Origin: Blastocatellia bacterium UBA7656
Lineage (GTDB): Bacteria > Acidobacteriota > Blastocatellia > UBA7656
Reading direction: 5' to 3'
Length of the DNA stretch: 64,000 bases
NCBI GenBank assembly: GCA_002483445.1
Contig: DLHY01000047.1
Coordinates: forward strand, 75,366 to 139,365
Each line of letters opens with the position of its first letter. The stretch's first letter is position 1. Below, in pieces: positions 49,715-59,572 of this stretch. A program made the position numbers and the translations under genes. The notes beneath the pieces are model-generated. The model made no database searches. It saw only the letters and a list, made by a program, of their open reading frames with translations, and was not told the DNA's origin.

Positions 49715-51847
49715 ATGAAAACTGACAAAGACCGCATACGCAAAGAAATCGAAGACCTTGCCCGCCAACTTCGCTATCACGACGAGCGATACTACGTTCT
49801 GAGCGACCCCGAAATAAGCGACTACGAGTATGACCAACTCCTGCATCGCCTTCGCAAACTCGAAGAAGAGCATCCCGATCTCATCTCGCCCGATTCTCCC
49901 ACGCAGAGAGTTTCAGGGCGCGCGGTTGAAGGCTTCTCCGAATATACGCATCGTCGTCCCATGCTCTCTCTGGATAATACTTACTCTTATGACGATTTGC
50001 GCGACTGGGATGCGAGAGTGCTTCGCGGAGTTGGTCGAGAAGCAGTTGAATATGTGGCCGAGTTGAAGATCGACGGCATCAGCATCTCGCTCATTTATGA
50101 AAACGGCGCGCTCACAAGAGGCGTGACTCGCGGCGATGGCGTGGTGGGCGATGACGTGACGACCAATGTGCGGACTATTCGCTCCATTCCGTTGAGCGTG
50201 AGAACGGATGCGGAAAAAAAATCTCGCAAGGGAAAGGCGCAGCCGTCACTTTTCACCGACGAGCAACCATCAGCGATGCCGATAGAGTTCGAAGTGCGCG
50301 GCGAAGTCTTCATGTCGAATGATTCTTTTCGGCGAATGAATGAAGAGCAGGCGGAAAAAGGCTTGCCGCTTTTTGCAAATCCGCGCAACGCGACTTCGGG
50401 AACGATGAAGTCACTGGATGCGCGAGTGGCGGCGGAACGAAGGCTGGACATCTTCTGTTATGACCTGCTCTTCGAAGGAGACAAACCGTTTGCCACGCAC
50501 CACGAAGCCCTGGAATGGCTTTCCAGAGCCGGTTTCAAGGTCAACCCTCTCAGCCTGACCTGCGCCTCGATAGATGAAGTCATAGCATTTTGCAATGACA
50601 CAGGCGAACGACGAGACGACCTCGGATACGAAATCGATGGCGTTGTGGTCAAGGTCAACAACGTCGCGCTTCAGGACGAGCTTGGCTCTACATCGAAAGC
50701 GCCGCGCTGGGCTGTCGCCTATAAATTCCCTGCGCGACAGGCGACGACGATTCTCAATGGAATCACCGTGCAGGTAGGTCGCTTGGGGACGCTCACGCCT
50801 GTGGCCGAGCTTGAACCTGTGTTTCTTGCTGGCACGACAGTCTCTCGCGCATCGCTTCACAATGAAGAGCAGATAAAACGATTGGGCGTGATGATCGGCG
50901 ACACGGTGCTGATAGAAAAGAGCGGCGAGATAATTCCGCAGGTCGTCAAAGTCATCGAGTCGAAGCGCAAGGGCGCGAAGCTTCGCCCCTTCGTTATGCC
51001 TCGTCATTGCCCTGAGTGCGGAGAAGAGGTGGTGCGTCAGCCGGGAGAGGTCGCGTGGCGATGCGTCAATTCTTCCTGTCCGGCTCGAATCAAAGCGGGC
51101 CTCAAACAATTCGCTCTCAGGCGAGCGATGCGAATCGAAGGACTTGGCGACTCGCTCATCGAGCAACTCTCTTCAAAGCGGATTCAAACGGACGAGGATG
51201 GAAATGAAACGAGGCTCGAACCGTTAGTGCGCGATTTCGCCGATCTCTATCATCTCCACGAGCGACGCGACGAATTCCTTGCGCTTGAGCGCATGGGCGA
51301 GCGGAGCGTGGACAATCTTTTGCAGCAGATTGAAGAGAGCAAGTCGAGCGATCTTCATCGATTGATTTACGGGCTTGGCATCCGTCATGTCGGCGAGCGC
51401 ACGGCGAAAATACTCGCGGACAATTATGATTCGATTGACGAGTTGATGCAGGCAAACGAAGAGAAGCTTGCCGAGATTCATGATATCGGCGCAGTTGTAG
51501 CCGCCGCGATTGCCGAATGGTTCCGCGAGATAAAAAATCGCGACCTCATCGAAAGGCTCAAGCGAGTCGGCGTCAACACCGAGCGCAAAACTAAAAAGAC
51601 AGTTCCCGCTACAGTCGAGCGCAAATTTGAAGGCAAGCAGTTTGTGCTGACGGGCAAGCTCTCGCGCTTCACTCGCGATGAAGCAAAGCAGATGATCGAA
51701 GATCGCGGCGGAAGAGTGACAGGCTCGGTGACGAAGAAGACTGATTATGTGGTTGTCGGCGAAGACCCCGGATCGAAACTCGACCGCGCGAAAGAACTCG
51801 GCATCTCGGTGCTTGATGAAAACGGATTGGTTGAACTGCTTGGTTAA
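49715..51847 (+). CDS. ligA: NAD-dependent DNA ligase LigA
   Basis: The protein of 710 residues has every LigA module in order. The Ia and adenylation domains come first, with the active-site Lys in AELKIDGISIS. The OB fold follows, then a four-Cys zinc finger (HCPECGEE...CVNSSCPARIKAG), helix-hairpin-helix repeats (RIEGLGDSLIEQL, IRHVGERTAKIL, IHDIGAVVAAAI) and a C-terminal BRCT domain (EGKQFVLTGKLSRFTRDEAK). It seals DNA nicks in replication and repair using NAD. The ATG at 49715 is used; a TTG four codons upstream is unlikely. About 710 residues is slightly longer than E. coli LigA because of a Lys/Ser-rich insert near 170-185. It stands alone. Confidence 0.98.
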   Translation: MKTDKDRIRKEIEDLARQLRYHDERYYVLSDPEISDYEYDQLLHRLRKLEEEHPDLISPDSPTQRVSGRAVEGFSEYTHRRPMLSLDNTYSYDDLRDWDARVLRGVGREAVEYVAELKIDGISISLIYENGALTRGVTRGDGVVGDDVTTNVRTIRSIPLSVRTDAEKKSRKGKAQPSLFTDEQPSAMPIEFEVRGEVFMSNDSFRRMNEEQAEKGLPLFANPRNATSGTMKSLDARVAAERRLDIFCYDLLFEGDKPFATHHEALEWLSRAGFKVNPLSLTCASIDEVIAFCNDTGERRDDLGYEIDGVVVKVNNVALQDELGSTSKAPRWAVAYKFPARQATTILNGITVQVGRLGTLTPVAELEPVFLAGTTVSRASLHNEEQIKRLGVMIGDTVLIEKSGEIIPQVVKVIESKRKGAKLRPFVMPRHCPECGEEVVRQPGEVAWRCVNSSCPARIKAGLKQFALRRAMRIEGLGDSLIEQLSSKRIQTDEDGNETRLEPLVRDFADLYHLHERRDEFLALERMGERSVDNLLQQIEESKSSDLHRLIYGLGIRHVGERTAKILADNYDSIDELMQANEEKLAEIHDIGAVVAAAIAEWFREIKNRDLIERLKRVGVNTERKTKKTVPATVERKFEGKQFVLTGKLSRFTRDEAKQMIEDRGGRVTGSVTKKTDYVVVGEDPGSKLDRAKELGISVLDENGLVELLG

Positions 51848-51882
51848 TATGTAGAACTAAGCAAATACATTTCAAAGGAGGG

Positions 51883-52491
51883 ATGAGTGATAAAAGGAGA
51901 AAAAAATGCAAATGCGAAAGCGCCGAGCGATGCTCGAACAGGGGCAGGAGGAAATCCGCATATTATGAGAAGGATTACCATCAGGTTGTCGATGCGCTAA
52001 TAGAAGTTCTTGATGATTATTCGGATGAGTGGATAACAATGGACCGACTTCCGGGAAAGGTTGCAGAGCGTTTGGGAGTACTTTACACATCAAGAGTCGA
52101 CTGGCTTTGCAAATGTGTCAGAGCCATTTTGCTCGACTTGAAGGCTTCAGGGCTGATCGTTGTCGTTGGCAGGAAAGCCGTGTTACTGCCTCAGGATGAG
52201 GGCAAGCGGCTTCAGGTATTAAATGAAGGTCTCGTGCATATCGCTTCGGCAGGCGATAGGAAAATGATTCCGATACTCTTAAACAAAGGAGCCGATGTGA
52301 ATACGCTACATCGGGGAAGGACTGCTTTGATGCAAGCCGCATATTCTGACCAGGCGGGAGTGGTTCAGGCTTTGCTCGCTCTTGGGGCCGACCCCACCAT
52401 TAAAAACGAATGGGGGAATTCTGCGCTTAGGATGGCAAGAAAAGCAGGAAGCGAAAGAATCGTAAAAATCCTCGAAGAGATTTCTGCCTGA
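51883..52491 (+). CDS. Ankyrin-repeat protein with winged-helix-like N-terminus
   Basis: The 202-residue protein starts after AAAGGAGGG with a Lys/Arg/Cys-rich tail. A domain (about 30-115) with helix-turn-helix-like character follows (VVDALIEVLDDYSDEWITMD, VRAILLDLKASGLIVVVGRK). The last 85 residues hold two to three ankyrin repeats (HIASAGDRKMIPILLNKGAD, GRTALMQAAYSDQAGVVQAL, WGNSALRMARKAGSERIV). Ankyrins mediate protein contacts; the winged-helix part may bind DNA, but this is inferred from secondary structure only. It lies 36 nt after ligA on the same strand. Confidence 0.78.
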   Translation: MSDKRRKKCKCESAERCSNRGRRKSAYYEKDYHQVVDALIEVLDDYSDEWITMDRLPGKVAERLGVLYTSRVDWLCKCVRAILLDLKASGLIVVVGRKAVLLPQDEGKRLQVLNEGLVHIASAGDRKMIPILLNKGADVNTLHRGRTALMQAAYSDQAGVVQALLALGADPTIKNEWGNSALRMARKAGSERIVKILEEISA

Positions 52492-52519
52492 GCGGAAATT
52501 GTCTAGGCGATGGTTTGAG

Positions 52520-53593
52520 ATGAAAGAACCCTGCGAAGTAGAACTCATCAGCGTGACTAAAAAGTACGGCAAGACCATTGCTGCCGATGCTGTGTCACTC
52601 GGTATTCGGCGCGGCGAGTTTCTCACTCTGCTCGGCCCGTCGGGGTGCGGCAAGACCACTCTTCTGAGAATGATCGCAGGCTTCGAAACTCCCGATGATG
52701 GGCGGGTGATCCTCGGCGGAGAAGACGTGACCGGCGTGCCTCCCTATCGCCGCGATGTCACGACAGTTTTTCAACACTACGCGCTCTTCCCTCACCTGAA
52801 CGTGTTTGCCAATGTCGCATTCGGACTTGAGCGAAAAGGCGCTCCTCGCGATGAAATCAAAAAGCGTGTCGCTGATGCTCTCGAACTCGTCAGGCTTGGG
52901 GAGATGGAAGATCGCCGCTCCAGTGAGCTTTCAGGCGGACAACAACAGAGAGTCGCGCTCGCCCGCGCTCTGGTGCTTGAGCCGAAGGTGCTGCTTTTGG
53001 ATGAGCCGTTGGCCGCCCTCGATTTGAAACTGAGAAAACAGATGCAGGTCGAGTTGAAAAGTCTTCAGAGGAGGTTAGGCATCAGCTTCGTCTTCGTCAC
53101 TCACGATCAGGAAGAGGCATTGACTATGAGCGACCGCATCGCGGTTTTGAATGCGGGCGTGATCGAACAGCTTGGCACAGCCGAAGAAATTTACGAGCGA
53201 CCGCAGACGGAGTTCGTCGCGCGATTCATAGGCGACTCGAACATAATCGATGCCGAGGTCGATAGAGTCGAAGAAGGAATGACAGTTGTGAAAACCGGAC
53301 TGACTGAGTTCAGCGTCTATGGAAGCGCGTCGAACGTGGGCGAGCCTGTGCGCGTTATGGTGAGACCTGAAAAGATCACTCTGTCGGCGGATGAAAAAGG
53401 AATTCTCAAGGGCAAAATTGATTCGGCGGTTTATCAGGGCGAAAGCACGCTCTGGAAAGTCACTGTTGAAGGCGGACAGGAGTTGATCGCGCTTGAACAA
53501 AATCGCGAATCTGCCGCATCAATCGAAAGCCGCGTCGGTCAGAGGGTTTCAATTAGCTGGCCTGCGGAGAGCGCAATTATGTTGAAAGCGTGA
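52520..53593 (+). CDS. potA: Spermidine/putrescine-type ABC importer ATPase (PotA-like)
   Basis: The protein of 357 residues has Walker A GPSGCGKTT, signature LSGGQQQR, Walker B VLLLDEPLAALD and switch His in VTHDQEEAL. A C-terminal TOBE-type regulatory domain (about 265-357) contains VRVMVRPEKITL. This set is the PotA/CysA-like importer ATPase, and the adjacent permease fits PotB. Substrate is inferred as polyamines or similar. The ATG at 52520 is used; the TTG seven codons upstream gives an unlikely extension. Its stop overlaps the permease start by one base, so the genes are translationally coupled. Confidence 0.92.
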   Translation: MKEPCEVELISVTKKYGKTIAADAVSLGIRRGEFLTLLGPSGCGKTTLLRMIAGFETPDDGRVILGGEDVTGVPPYRRDVTTVFQHYALFPHLNVFANVAFGLERKGAPRDEIKKRVADALELVRLGEMEDRRSSELSGGQQQRVALARALVLEPKVLLLDEPLAALDLKLRKQMQVELKSLQRRLGISFVFVTHDQEEALTMSDRIAVLNAGVIEQLGTAEEIYERPQTEFVARFIGDSNIIDAEVDRVEEGMTVVKTGLTEFSVYGSASNVGEPVRVMVRPEKITLSADEKGILKGKIDSAVYQGESTLWKVTVEGGQELIALEQNRESAASIESRVGQRVSISWPAESAIMLKA

Positions 53594-54456
53594 TGGCTGA
53601 TTATTCGCGACAATCGAAGAGCCGGACTGCGAGGTTATTGCTTGCGCCGGGGGTGATGTGGCTCGCGGTGTTTTTCATCGCGCCTCTCGTTATCGTCATC
53701 GTTGTGAGTCTCGCCGTTCGCGGCCCTTATGGCGCGATCATTTACGAATTCTCCATAAGCAATTTTCTGCGCGCGTTTGACGGACTTTATCTCCCTGCCT
53801 ACTGGCGAACCGTTTGGATAGCGACTCTGACAACTGTGTTGTGCGCGCTTGTGAGCTATCCCGCGGCTTACTACATCGCCTTGAAAGCGCCCCAGCAGTG
53901 GCGTCGCCCGCTGTTGGTGCTTACGGTGATACCGTTCTGGACGAGCTTTCTGATTCGGACTTATGCGTGGATACTGCTGCTCAGAAGCGAAGGCGTCATC
54001 AACTCGGCTCTGATGAACTTAGGGTTGATCAACGAGCCGATGAAACTTCTCTACAACGATTTCGCAGTTCTCGTCGGGCAGGTTTACGGCGAACTTCCTT
54101 TTATGATACTGCCGATTTATGTCGCGCTCGAAAAACTCGACCGGCGACTGCTGGAAGCGGCTCAGGATTTGGGCGCGAATCGTTTCTGGACTTTCATGAA
54201 AGTGACTCTGCCACTTTCGAAGCCTGGACTGTTGGCAGGAATAGTTCTCGTGTTCATACCATCGCTCGGCGCGTTCGTCACGCCAGACCTGTTGGGCGGC
54301 GCCAAATCGATTATGATCGGCAATCTGATTCAGAATCAGTTCACGCAACTCAATCAGCCGTTCGGCTCCGCGCTTTCTCTGATACTCGCAGCGGCAGTTT
54401 TACTGCTGCTCGCGGTGGCGATGCGAGCGGGACTGAAATCAAGCGATCTTGCTTGA
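53593..54456 (+). CDS. potB: Spermidine/putrescine-type ABC importer permease (PotB-like)
   Basis: The protein of 287 residues has six membrane spans, starting with LLLAPGVMWLAVFFIAPLVIVIVVSL. Its EAA loop, LLEAAQDLGANRFWTFMKVTLP, contacts the ATPase. It is closest to PotB among polyamine permeases, with PSLGAFVTPDLLGGAKSIMIGN near the end. Two permeases (PotB and PotC) and a binding protein (PotD) normally complete the transporter, but no PotC or PotD gene follows: the next gene is an unrelated one on the opposite strand. The one-base overlap with the ATPase gene ties the two together. Confidence 0.92.
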   Translation: MADYSRQSKSRTARLLLAPGVMWLAVFFIAPLVIVIVVSLAVRGPYGAIIYEFSISNFLRAFDGLYLPAYWRTVWIATLTTVLCALVSYPAAYYIALKAPQQWRRPLLVLTVIPFWTSFLIRTYAWILLLRSEGVINSALMNLGLINEPMKLLYNDFAVLVGQVYGELPFMILPIYVALEKLDRRLLEAAQDLGANRFWTFMKVTLPLSKPGLLAGIVLVFIPSLGAFVTPDLLGGAKSIMIGNLIQNQFTQLNQPFGSALSLILAAAVLLLLAVAMRAGLKSSDLA

Positions 54457-54505
54457 TTGAAGTGAAGAGGTGACAAGGTGAAGAGGTGAGCATATCTTGT
54501 CAGGC

Positions 54506-54543
54506 CATCACCCATCACCCATCACCCATCACCCATCACCCAT
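54506..54543. repeat. CATCACC heptamer tandem array
   Basis: Five copies of CATCACC (with a C between some) cover 54506-54543. GTGAAGAGGTGA-type repeats precede it (54461-54490) and partly complement it. It lies between the convergent potB and lipocalin-like genes and is another member of the simple-repeat class. Confidence 0.85.
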
Positions 54544-54547
54544 TTCT

Positions 54548-55048
54548 TCACTTCTTGACGAAGACTCTTTTATTTTTGGCAGGCTGCGGGGCTGTCTGAT
54601 CCAACTCTATTGTGAGCGTTCTGCCGTCCGAGGATAGAGACCATTTGAAAGACCTCTTGATCGAAACCGGGCCGCGCGCAGATTGGGAACTCAATTCTTC
54701 GCTCACTGCGATTCCGCGCCCGTCATCTGTCCACTGAGCGGTGCGGGTGCCTTTGGCTTCGTCTCCATTGCCCAAAATTTGTGAGTAAGGAGATGGCTTT
54801 CCATCGATGTTGTATGTGTCGTCGCGTATGACATTCGGCGTATTTGGCGGGTAGATTTTAGCCTGGACTTTGAGTTGATCGCCTGTGTGAGTGATCGTCA
54901 GTATCTGATCCATGTCCGGCGGCATCCCCTGGCTTTGAGTCTGATCCATCACCCACTTGCCGCTGAGGTTTGCCTTCGTTTGCGCAAGAGAACCTGTTAA
55001 GCCAACGAGAAACATTGCGATGCTTATGATGAAAGTTATTCGCTTCAT
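54548..55048 (-). CDS. Exported lipocalin-like protein, paralogue A
   Basis: The 166-residue protein begins MKRITFIISIAMFLVGLTGSLA, a signal peptide. A beta-rich body follows: NLSGKWVMDQTQSQGMPPDM, the strands DQILTITHTGDQLKVQAKIYPP and RTAQWTDDGRGIAVSEEL, and SSDGRTLTIEL near the end. It is clearly paralogous to the product of 58810-59310, with the same length, motifs and end (KRVFVKK against KRVFNKA). The upstream bases also match (TCCTTCGAAATGC). No enzyme motif is seen; such proteins are thought to bind ligands. GGAG precedes the ATG. Confidence 0.85.
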   Translation of the reverse strand: MKRITFIISIAMFLVGLTGSLAQTKANLSGKWVMDQTQSQGMPPDMDQILTITHTGDQLKVQAKIYPPNTPNVIRDDTYNIDGKPSPYSQILGNGDEAKGTRTAQWTDDGRGIAVSEELSSQSARGPVSIKRSFKWSLSSDGRTLTIELDQTAPQPAKNKRVFVKK

Positions 55049-55201
55049 TCCATCTCCTTCGAAATGCGATGCATTGTGTTTTTGATGGCCACCGGGATAG
55101 TGCCAACGCGACTTTGATTCTAGCCGAGAATGTCTATCTCGACAATCATCCTTCTAGGCAAGTCGTAGTGCGGATCGGAAACGATTTTGCGTTTCGCAAA
55201 T

Positions 55202-56005
55202 TCAAGCTGCGAGTCGCTCGTCTTTCTCTCCTGGTGCTGGCTGCAAGGCAGATGAGCCAATGCCCCCGACACGTTGATTCACAAGCCGACTCACCGCATA
55301 GAGAATCAGGCTCGCGCCCGCCATCTCGAAAAACTCTTCCAGCGTAACCTCGACTCTCCACACCATTGCAGACTCAGCAGGAATCAGTCTGTATCCCAGA
55401 GTTTCGAGCACTGCTCCTCCGAGGAAGCAAATCAACACTCCCACAACCGCTATCAGGCATATGCGCCGTGAAGCGCGCCATAGCAATGCGATCTCTTTCA
55501 ACGCTATCCTCAAAGCCGCTATCGCGACAGCAATAATCAAGAGGGTAATCGCTTTATGAGAAAGCAGGAACCCCGGCAGCCAGTCGACATAGCGAGCGCC
55601 GATGCTGTGAGTGATTCGCTCATGGATTTGCGAAGTCTCGTCCATAGACCACAACACAGCGCCCGATGCGATAAGAATCAGAAATGGTCGGGAAGGCATG
55701 TCTCCGTCTTTGTGCAGGAGGATAAGAATCCATGCGTTTGTTGCAATCAGCAGAATCTGCGAAGAGGAAAACCATGCGGGGAGGTTCCCCTCGCCATTGA
55801 GATCCGTGAACTCCTGAAATTCAGAATGGGGGGTGAGGGCTCCGATCCAATAAAGCAGGATCAGAAAGCCCTCGGTAAGAAGTAAAGTGGAAAGAAGCTT
55901 GCGCGGCCACTGGCCTGATCGAATCACAGTAAAACTCCCTGTGTTCGCTTCGGCCAGTTTCGCGTTGCGCTTCAGATGATCGATTATTATTGCCGGTTGC
56001 ACCAA
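55202..56005 (-). CDS. Multi-span membrane protein of unknown function
   Basis: The 267-residue protein has six to seven membrane spans, for example LLSTLLLTEGFLILLYWIGA, ILLIATNAWILILLHK, FLILIASGAVLWSMDETSQI and LLIIAVAIAALRIALKEI. A motif in and after the fourth span (WSMDETSQIHERI) and a later EVTLEEFFEMAG carry acidic and His residues within the membrane, which may bind metal or act in transfer. The family is not one I can name. It lies between convergent and same-strand neighbours without an evident partner. Confidence 0.78.
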   Translation of the reverse strand: MVQPAIIIDHLKRNAKLAEANTGSFTVIRSGQWPRKLLSTLLLTEGFLILLYWIGALTPHSEFQEFTDLNGEGNLPAWFSSSQILLIATNAWILILLHKDGDMPSRPFLILIASGAVLWSMDETSQIHERITHSIGARYVDWLPGFLLSHKAITLLIIAVAIAALRIALKEIALLWRASRRICLIAVVGVLICFLGGAVLETLGYRLIPAESAMVWRVEVTLEEFFEMAGASLILYAVSRLVNQRVGGIGSSALQPAPGEKDERLAA

Positions 56006-56114
56006 CTGACTAAGCTGCCATCGAAGCCAGTCAATCTTGTTTTGCGGGAGCGGAGATGACTCCTGCTATTACTTCTCCGCCGTTGAGCAATGGATGCCTG
56101 AGAGGTCATGATAA

Positions 56115-57359
<1,245 letters not shown>

Positions 57360-57371
57360 GAAAGTTCACCT

Positions 57372-58634
57372 TTACGATTCGATGACCTTGCCGCTGATGT
57401 ATCCGAACTTGTCCATGAATGCCTCGACTGACAGATTGCCCGCGGCGGCGAGTTTTTCAGCCCACGCCCGGTCTTCAAAGTCGGCGGGTTCGAGCCGGAT
57501 CATATACTCTCGCGCCACTTGAAAGCCTTCGCTGGCGACATTGACCATGCGCACGCGAGTCTTTCCCGTGCCGGGTTCTCGAATCTCGCCAAAAGGTATC
57601 GGCACCATCCTGCCGCCCTGCACGCTTATCATCGCTTCGCTGCCTCCCGCGAGCAGGAACCTGATCGCGCTGTAGCCGAGGTCGCGGCAATAGGCCATGT
57701 CGAACGGGATTGGATCGGCGCAGCGAAGCTCATAGCCTATGTTCTTATTGATTATCGTGACGCGAATATCGCGCTGAGAGAGCCTCCCCTGCACTTCGAC
57801 CTTCATCTTGCGCGCAAGGTCGACTTCGGCAAATCTGATGTTGCCATGTTCGTCGCGCTCAACGTCCTGAAGACCGGCGATTTCCTGCGGGTCGAGCCTT
57901 TCGATCAATCCTTCAGCCAGCACCGCCACACCGAAGCGACGGCCCATAGCGCGGCGTTTGATGATCGCGCCTTCTACTATGTCGCAGATGTCCGAGAACG
58001 CGATGATCTCGCGCTCGAACTCTTCTCCTATGATGGTGAGCGTCGCGCCTGCGGCCTTGCCTATTCCGAGCGCGAGGTGTCCGGCCTTTCTTCCCATGGC
58101 GACTACGACGAACCATCGCTTTGTCGAGCGCGCGTCTTCCATGAGGTTGCGGACAAGTTCGACTCCGGCGTGGCGCGCGGTCTGATAGCCGAAGGTCGGA
58201 ATATGAGGCGGCAGCGGAAGATCGTTGTCGATGGTTTTGGGGACGTGAACGACTTTGATCTCGCGGCCTGATCGCTCGGCGACGAAACTCGATGAAAGAG
58301 CCGTATCGTCACCGCCGATAGTGACGAGGTGAGTCACCGCGAGCGAGCGAAGAGTGTGGACGACCGAATGGATGGCTTTTTCGGATTTGGTGGGATTATC
58401 GCGCGCCGTACCCAGCACCGACCCACCGTCGAGGTGAATACGCGAAACGTCTTCAATGCGAAGCCGTCGCACGTGTGATGTGTCTTCGCGGATCAGATAC
58501 TTGAATCCGTCCTGAATGCCGAGAACCTCGAACCCTTCGTTGATGGCTTCGATGGTTGCCGACGAGATGACGGCATTGATGCCCGGCGCGGGTCCCCCGC
58601 CCACGAGAATCGCCAGAGTCTTCTTCTGAGTCAT
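57372..58634 (-). CDS. 6-phosphofructokinase, PPi-type (first of a tandem pair)
   Basis: The protein of 420 residues starts LVGGGPAPGINAVISSATIE, and has TIGGDDTALSSSFVA and VVHVPKTIDNDLPLPPHI; both the GGDD and PKTIDND sequences mark the pyrophosphate-type subgroup. GYQTARHAG and MGRKAGHLALGIGKA follow, with the Met-Gly-Arg substrate motif. The ATG at 58634 has GAGG upstream, so the longer N-terminus is rejected. It is about half identical by eye to the downstream paralogue, so the duplication is old. Having two copies suggests separate regulation or a heteromeric enzyme, as in plant PPi-PFK, but this is speculation. Confidence 0.9.
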   Translation of the reverse strand: MTQKKTLAILVGGGPAPGINAVISSATIEAINEGFEVLGIQDGFKYLIREDTSHVRRLRIEDVSRIHLDGGSVLGTARDNPTKSEKAIHSVVHTLRSLAVTHLVTIGGDDTALSSSFVAERSGREIKVVHVPKTIDNDLPLPPHIPTFGYQTARHAGVELVRNLMEDARSTKRWFVVVAMGRKAGHLALGIGKAAGATLTIIGEEFEREIIAFSDICDIVEGAIIKRRAMGRRFGVAVLAEGLIERLDPQEIAGLQDVERDEHGNIRFAEVDLARKMKVEVQGRLSQRDIRVTIINKNIGYELRCADPIPFDMAYCRDLGYSAIRFLLAGGSEAMISVQGGRMVPIPFGEIREPGTGKTRVRMVNVASEGFQVAREYMIRLEPADFEDRAWAEKLAAAGNLSVEAFMDKFGYISGKVIES

Positions 58635-58809
58635 ATTTCCTCGCCTCAATTTCTTTTGAAGACATGATAGCACTCAAATTCCAACTCTCCATTCATTGAT
58701 GCTTGAAATCTGAGGCAACCAGCGAAGGGAAGTTGCTCCCTTCGCTGGAGAGGCGATTCGTTCTACGGGGTTTCAATGATCGAATCGGCGTGTAAGCTGA
58801 TGAGTGCGG

Positions 58810-59310
58810 CTATGCTTTGTTGAAGACTCGTTTGCTGTGATTATCGCCCTGCGGGCCTGATTGAGTGAGATCGATTGTCAGCGTCTTGCCGTCGGCTGAC
58901 AAAACCCACTTGCGGTCTATCTTGATCGTGACTGCTCCCTCTGGAGTTTCAATGACGACTTCTTCCTTGACCTCTATGCCTTTCCCATCAGCGGCCCATC
59001 GAGCAGTGCGTTTGCCTTTGGCCTCGCCGTTCGGGGTTTGCTGAGTGAACGCGGCTTCTTTGCCGTCGAGCGTATAGTTGGCGCTGACGCTGAAGGCGGG
59101 CTGATCCGGGGGCATGACTTTGGTTTCGAGCGTGATCTGATCGCCTTTATGCGAGACCGTCATGATCTGATCCATCCCCGAAGGCAGCCCCTCGCTTTTG
59201 GCCGCGTCCATAGTCCACTTGCCGCTGAAGTCAGCCTTCGAATCCGAAAAGCCGACTGTGAATGCGACAATAATAGTCGCCAGACTGGCGATAAAAATGC
59301 TTCTTCTCAT
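58810..59310 (-). CDS. Exported lipocalin-like protein, paralogue B
   Basis: The 166-residue protein begins with a signal peptide (MRRSIFIASLATIIVAFTVG). The body shares motifs with paralogue A at 54548-55048: DFSGKWTMDAAKSEGLPSGM, DQIMTVSHKGDQITLETKV, TARWAADGKGIEVKEEV and LSADGKTLTIDL. The Lys/Arg-rich end matches too. The upstream sequence CTCCTTCGAAATGC is also kept, so promoter or ribosome-site bases were duplicated with the gene. The two copies flank a membrane gene and the two phosphofructokinase genes. Ligand unknown. Confidence 0.85.
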   Translation of the reverse strand: MRRSIFIASLATIIVAFTVGFSDSKADFSGKWTMDAAKSEGLPSGMDQIMTVSHKGDQITLETKVMPPDQPAFSVSANYTLDGKEAAFTQQTPNGEAKGKRTARWAADGKGIEVKEEVVIETPEGAVTIKIDRKWVLSADGKTLTIDLTQSGPQGDNHSKRVFNKA

Positions 59311-59572
59311 TATTCACTCCTTCGAAATGCAAACGAGTTGTAGCCACAGGGATCGTCTAAAAAGACTGTGTTGATTCTAGCTTAGAGATGACCCAACAAC
59401 AAACCGACGAACAGGGAACCGCGGGCCGGAAATATTTGACCCCGCGCGCAGACTCAATGTATAACACGAAACTATCAAGGCAGTTTGATATATTTCTGAT
59501 TCCACTAGCGGACAGGTGATCGCATAATGCAGGCTGGTCGGCTGAATTCATTCGTGTAAAAGAGGGATGCTT

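Noticed and set aside
54506..54543. CATCACC tandem array as a possible CRISPR
   Set aside because: The units are 7 nt and contiguous, with no spacers and no cas genes nearby.
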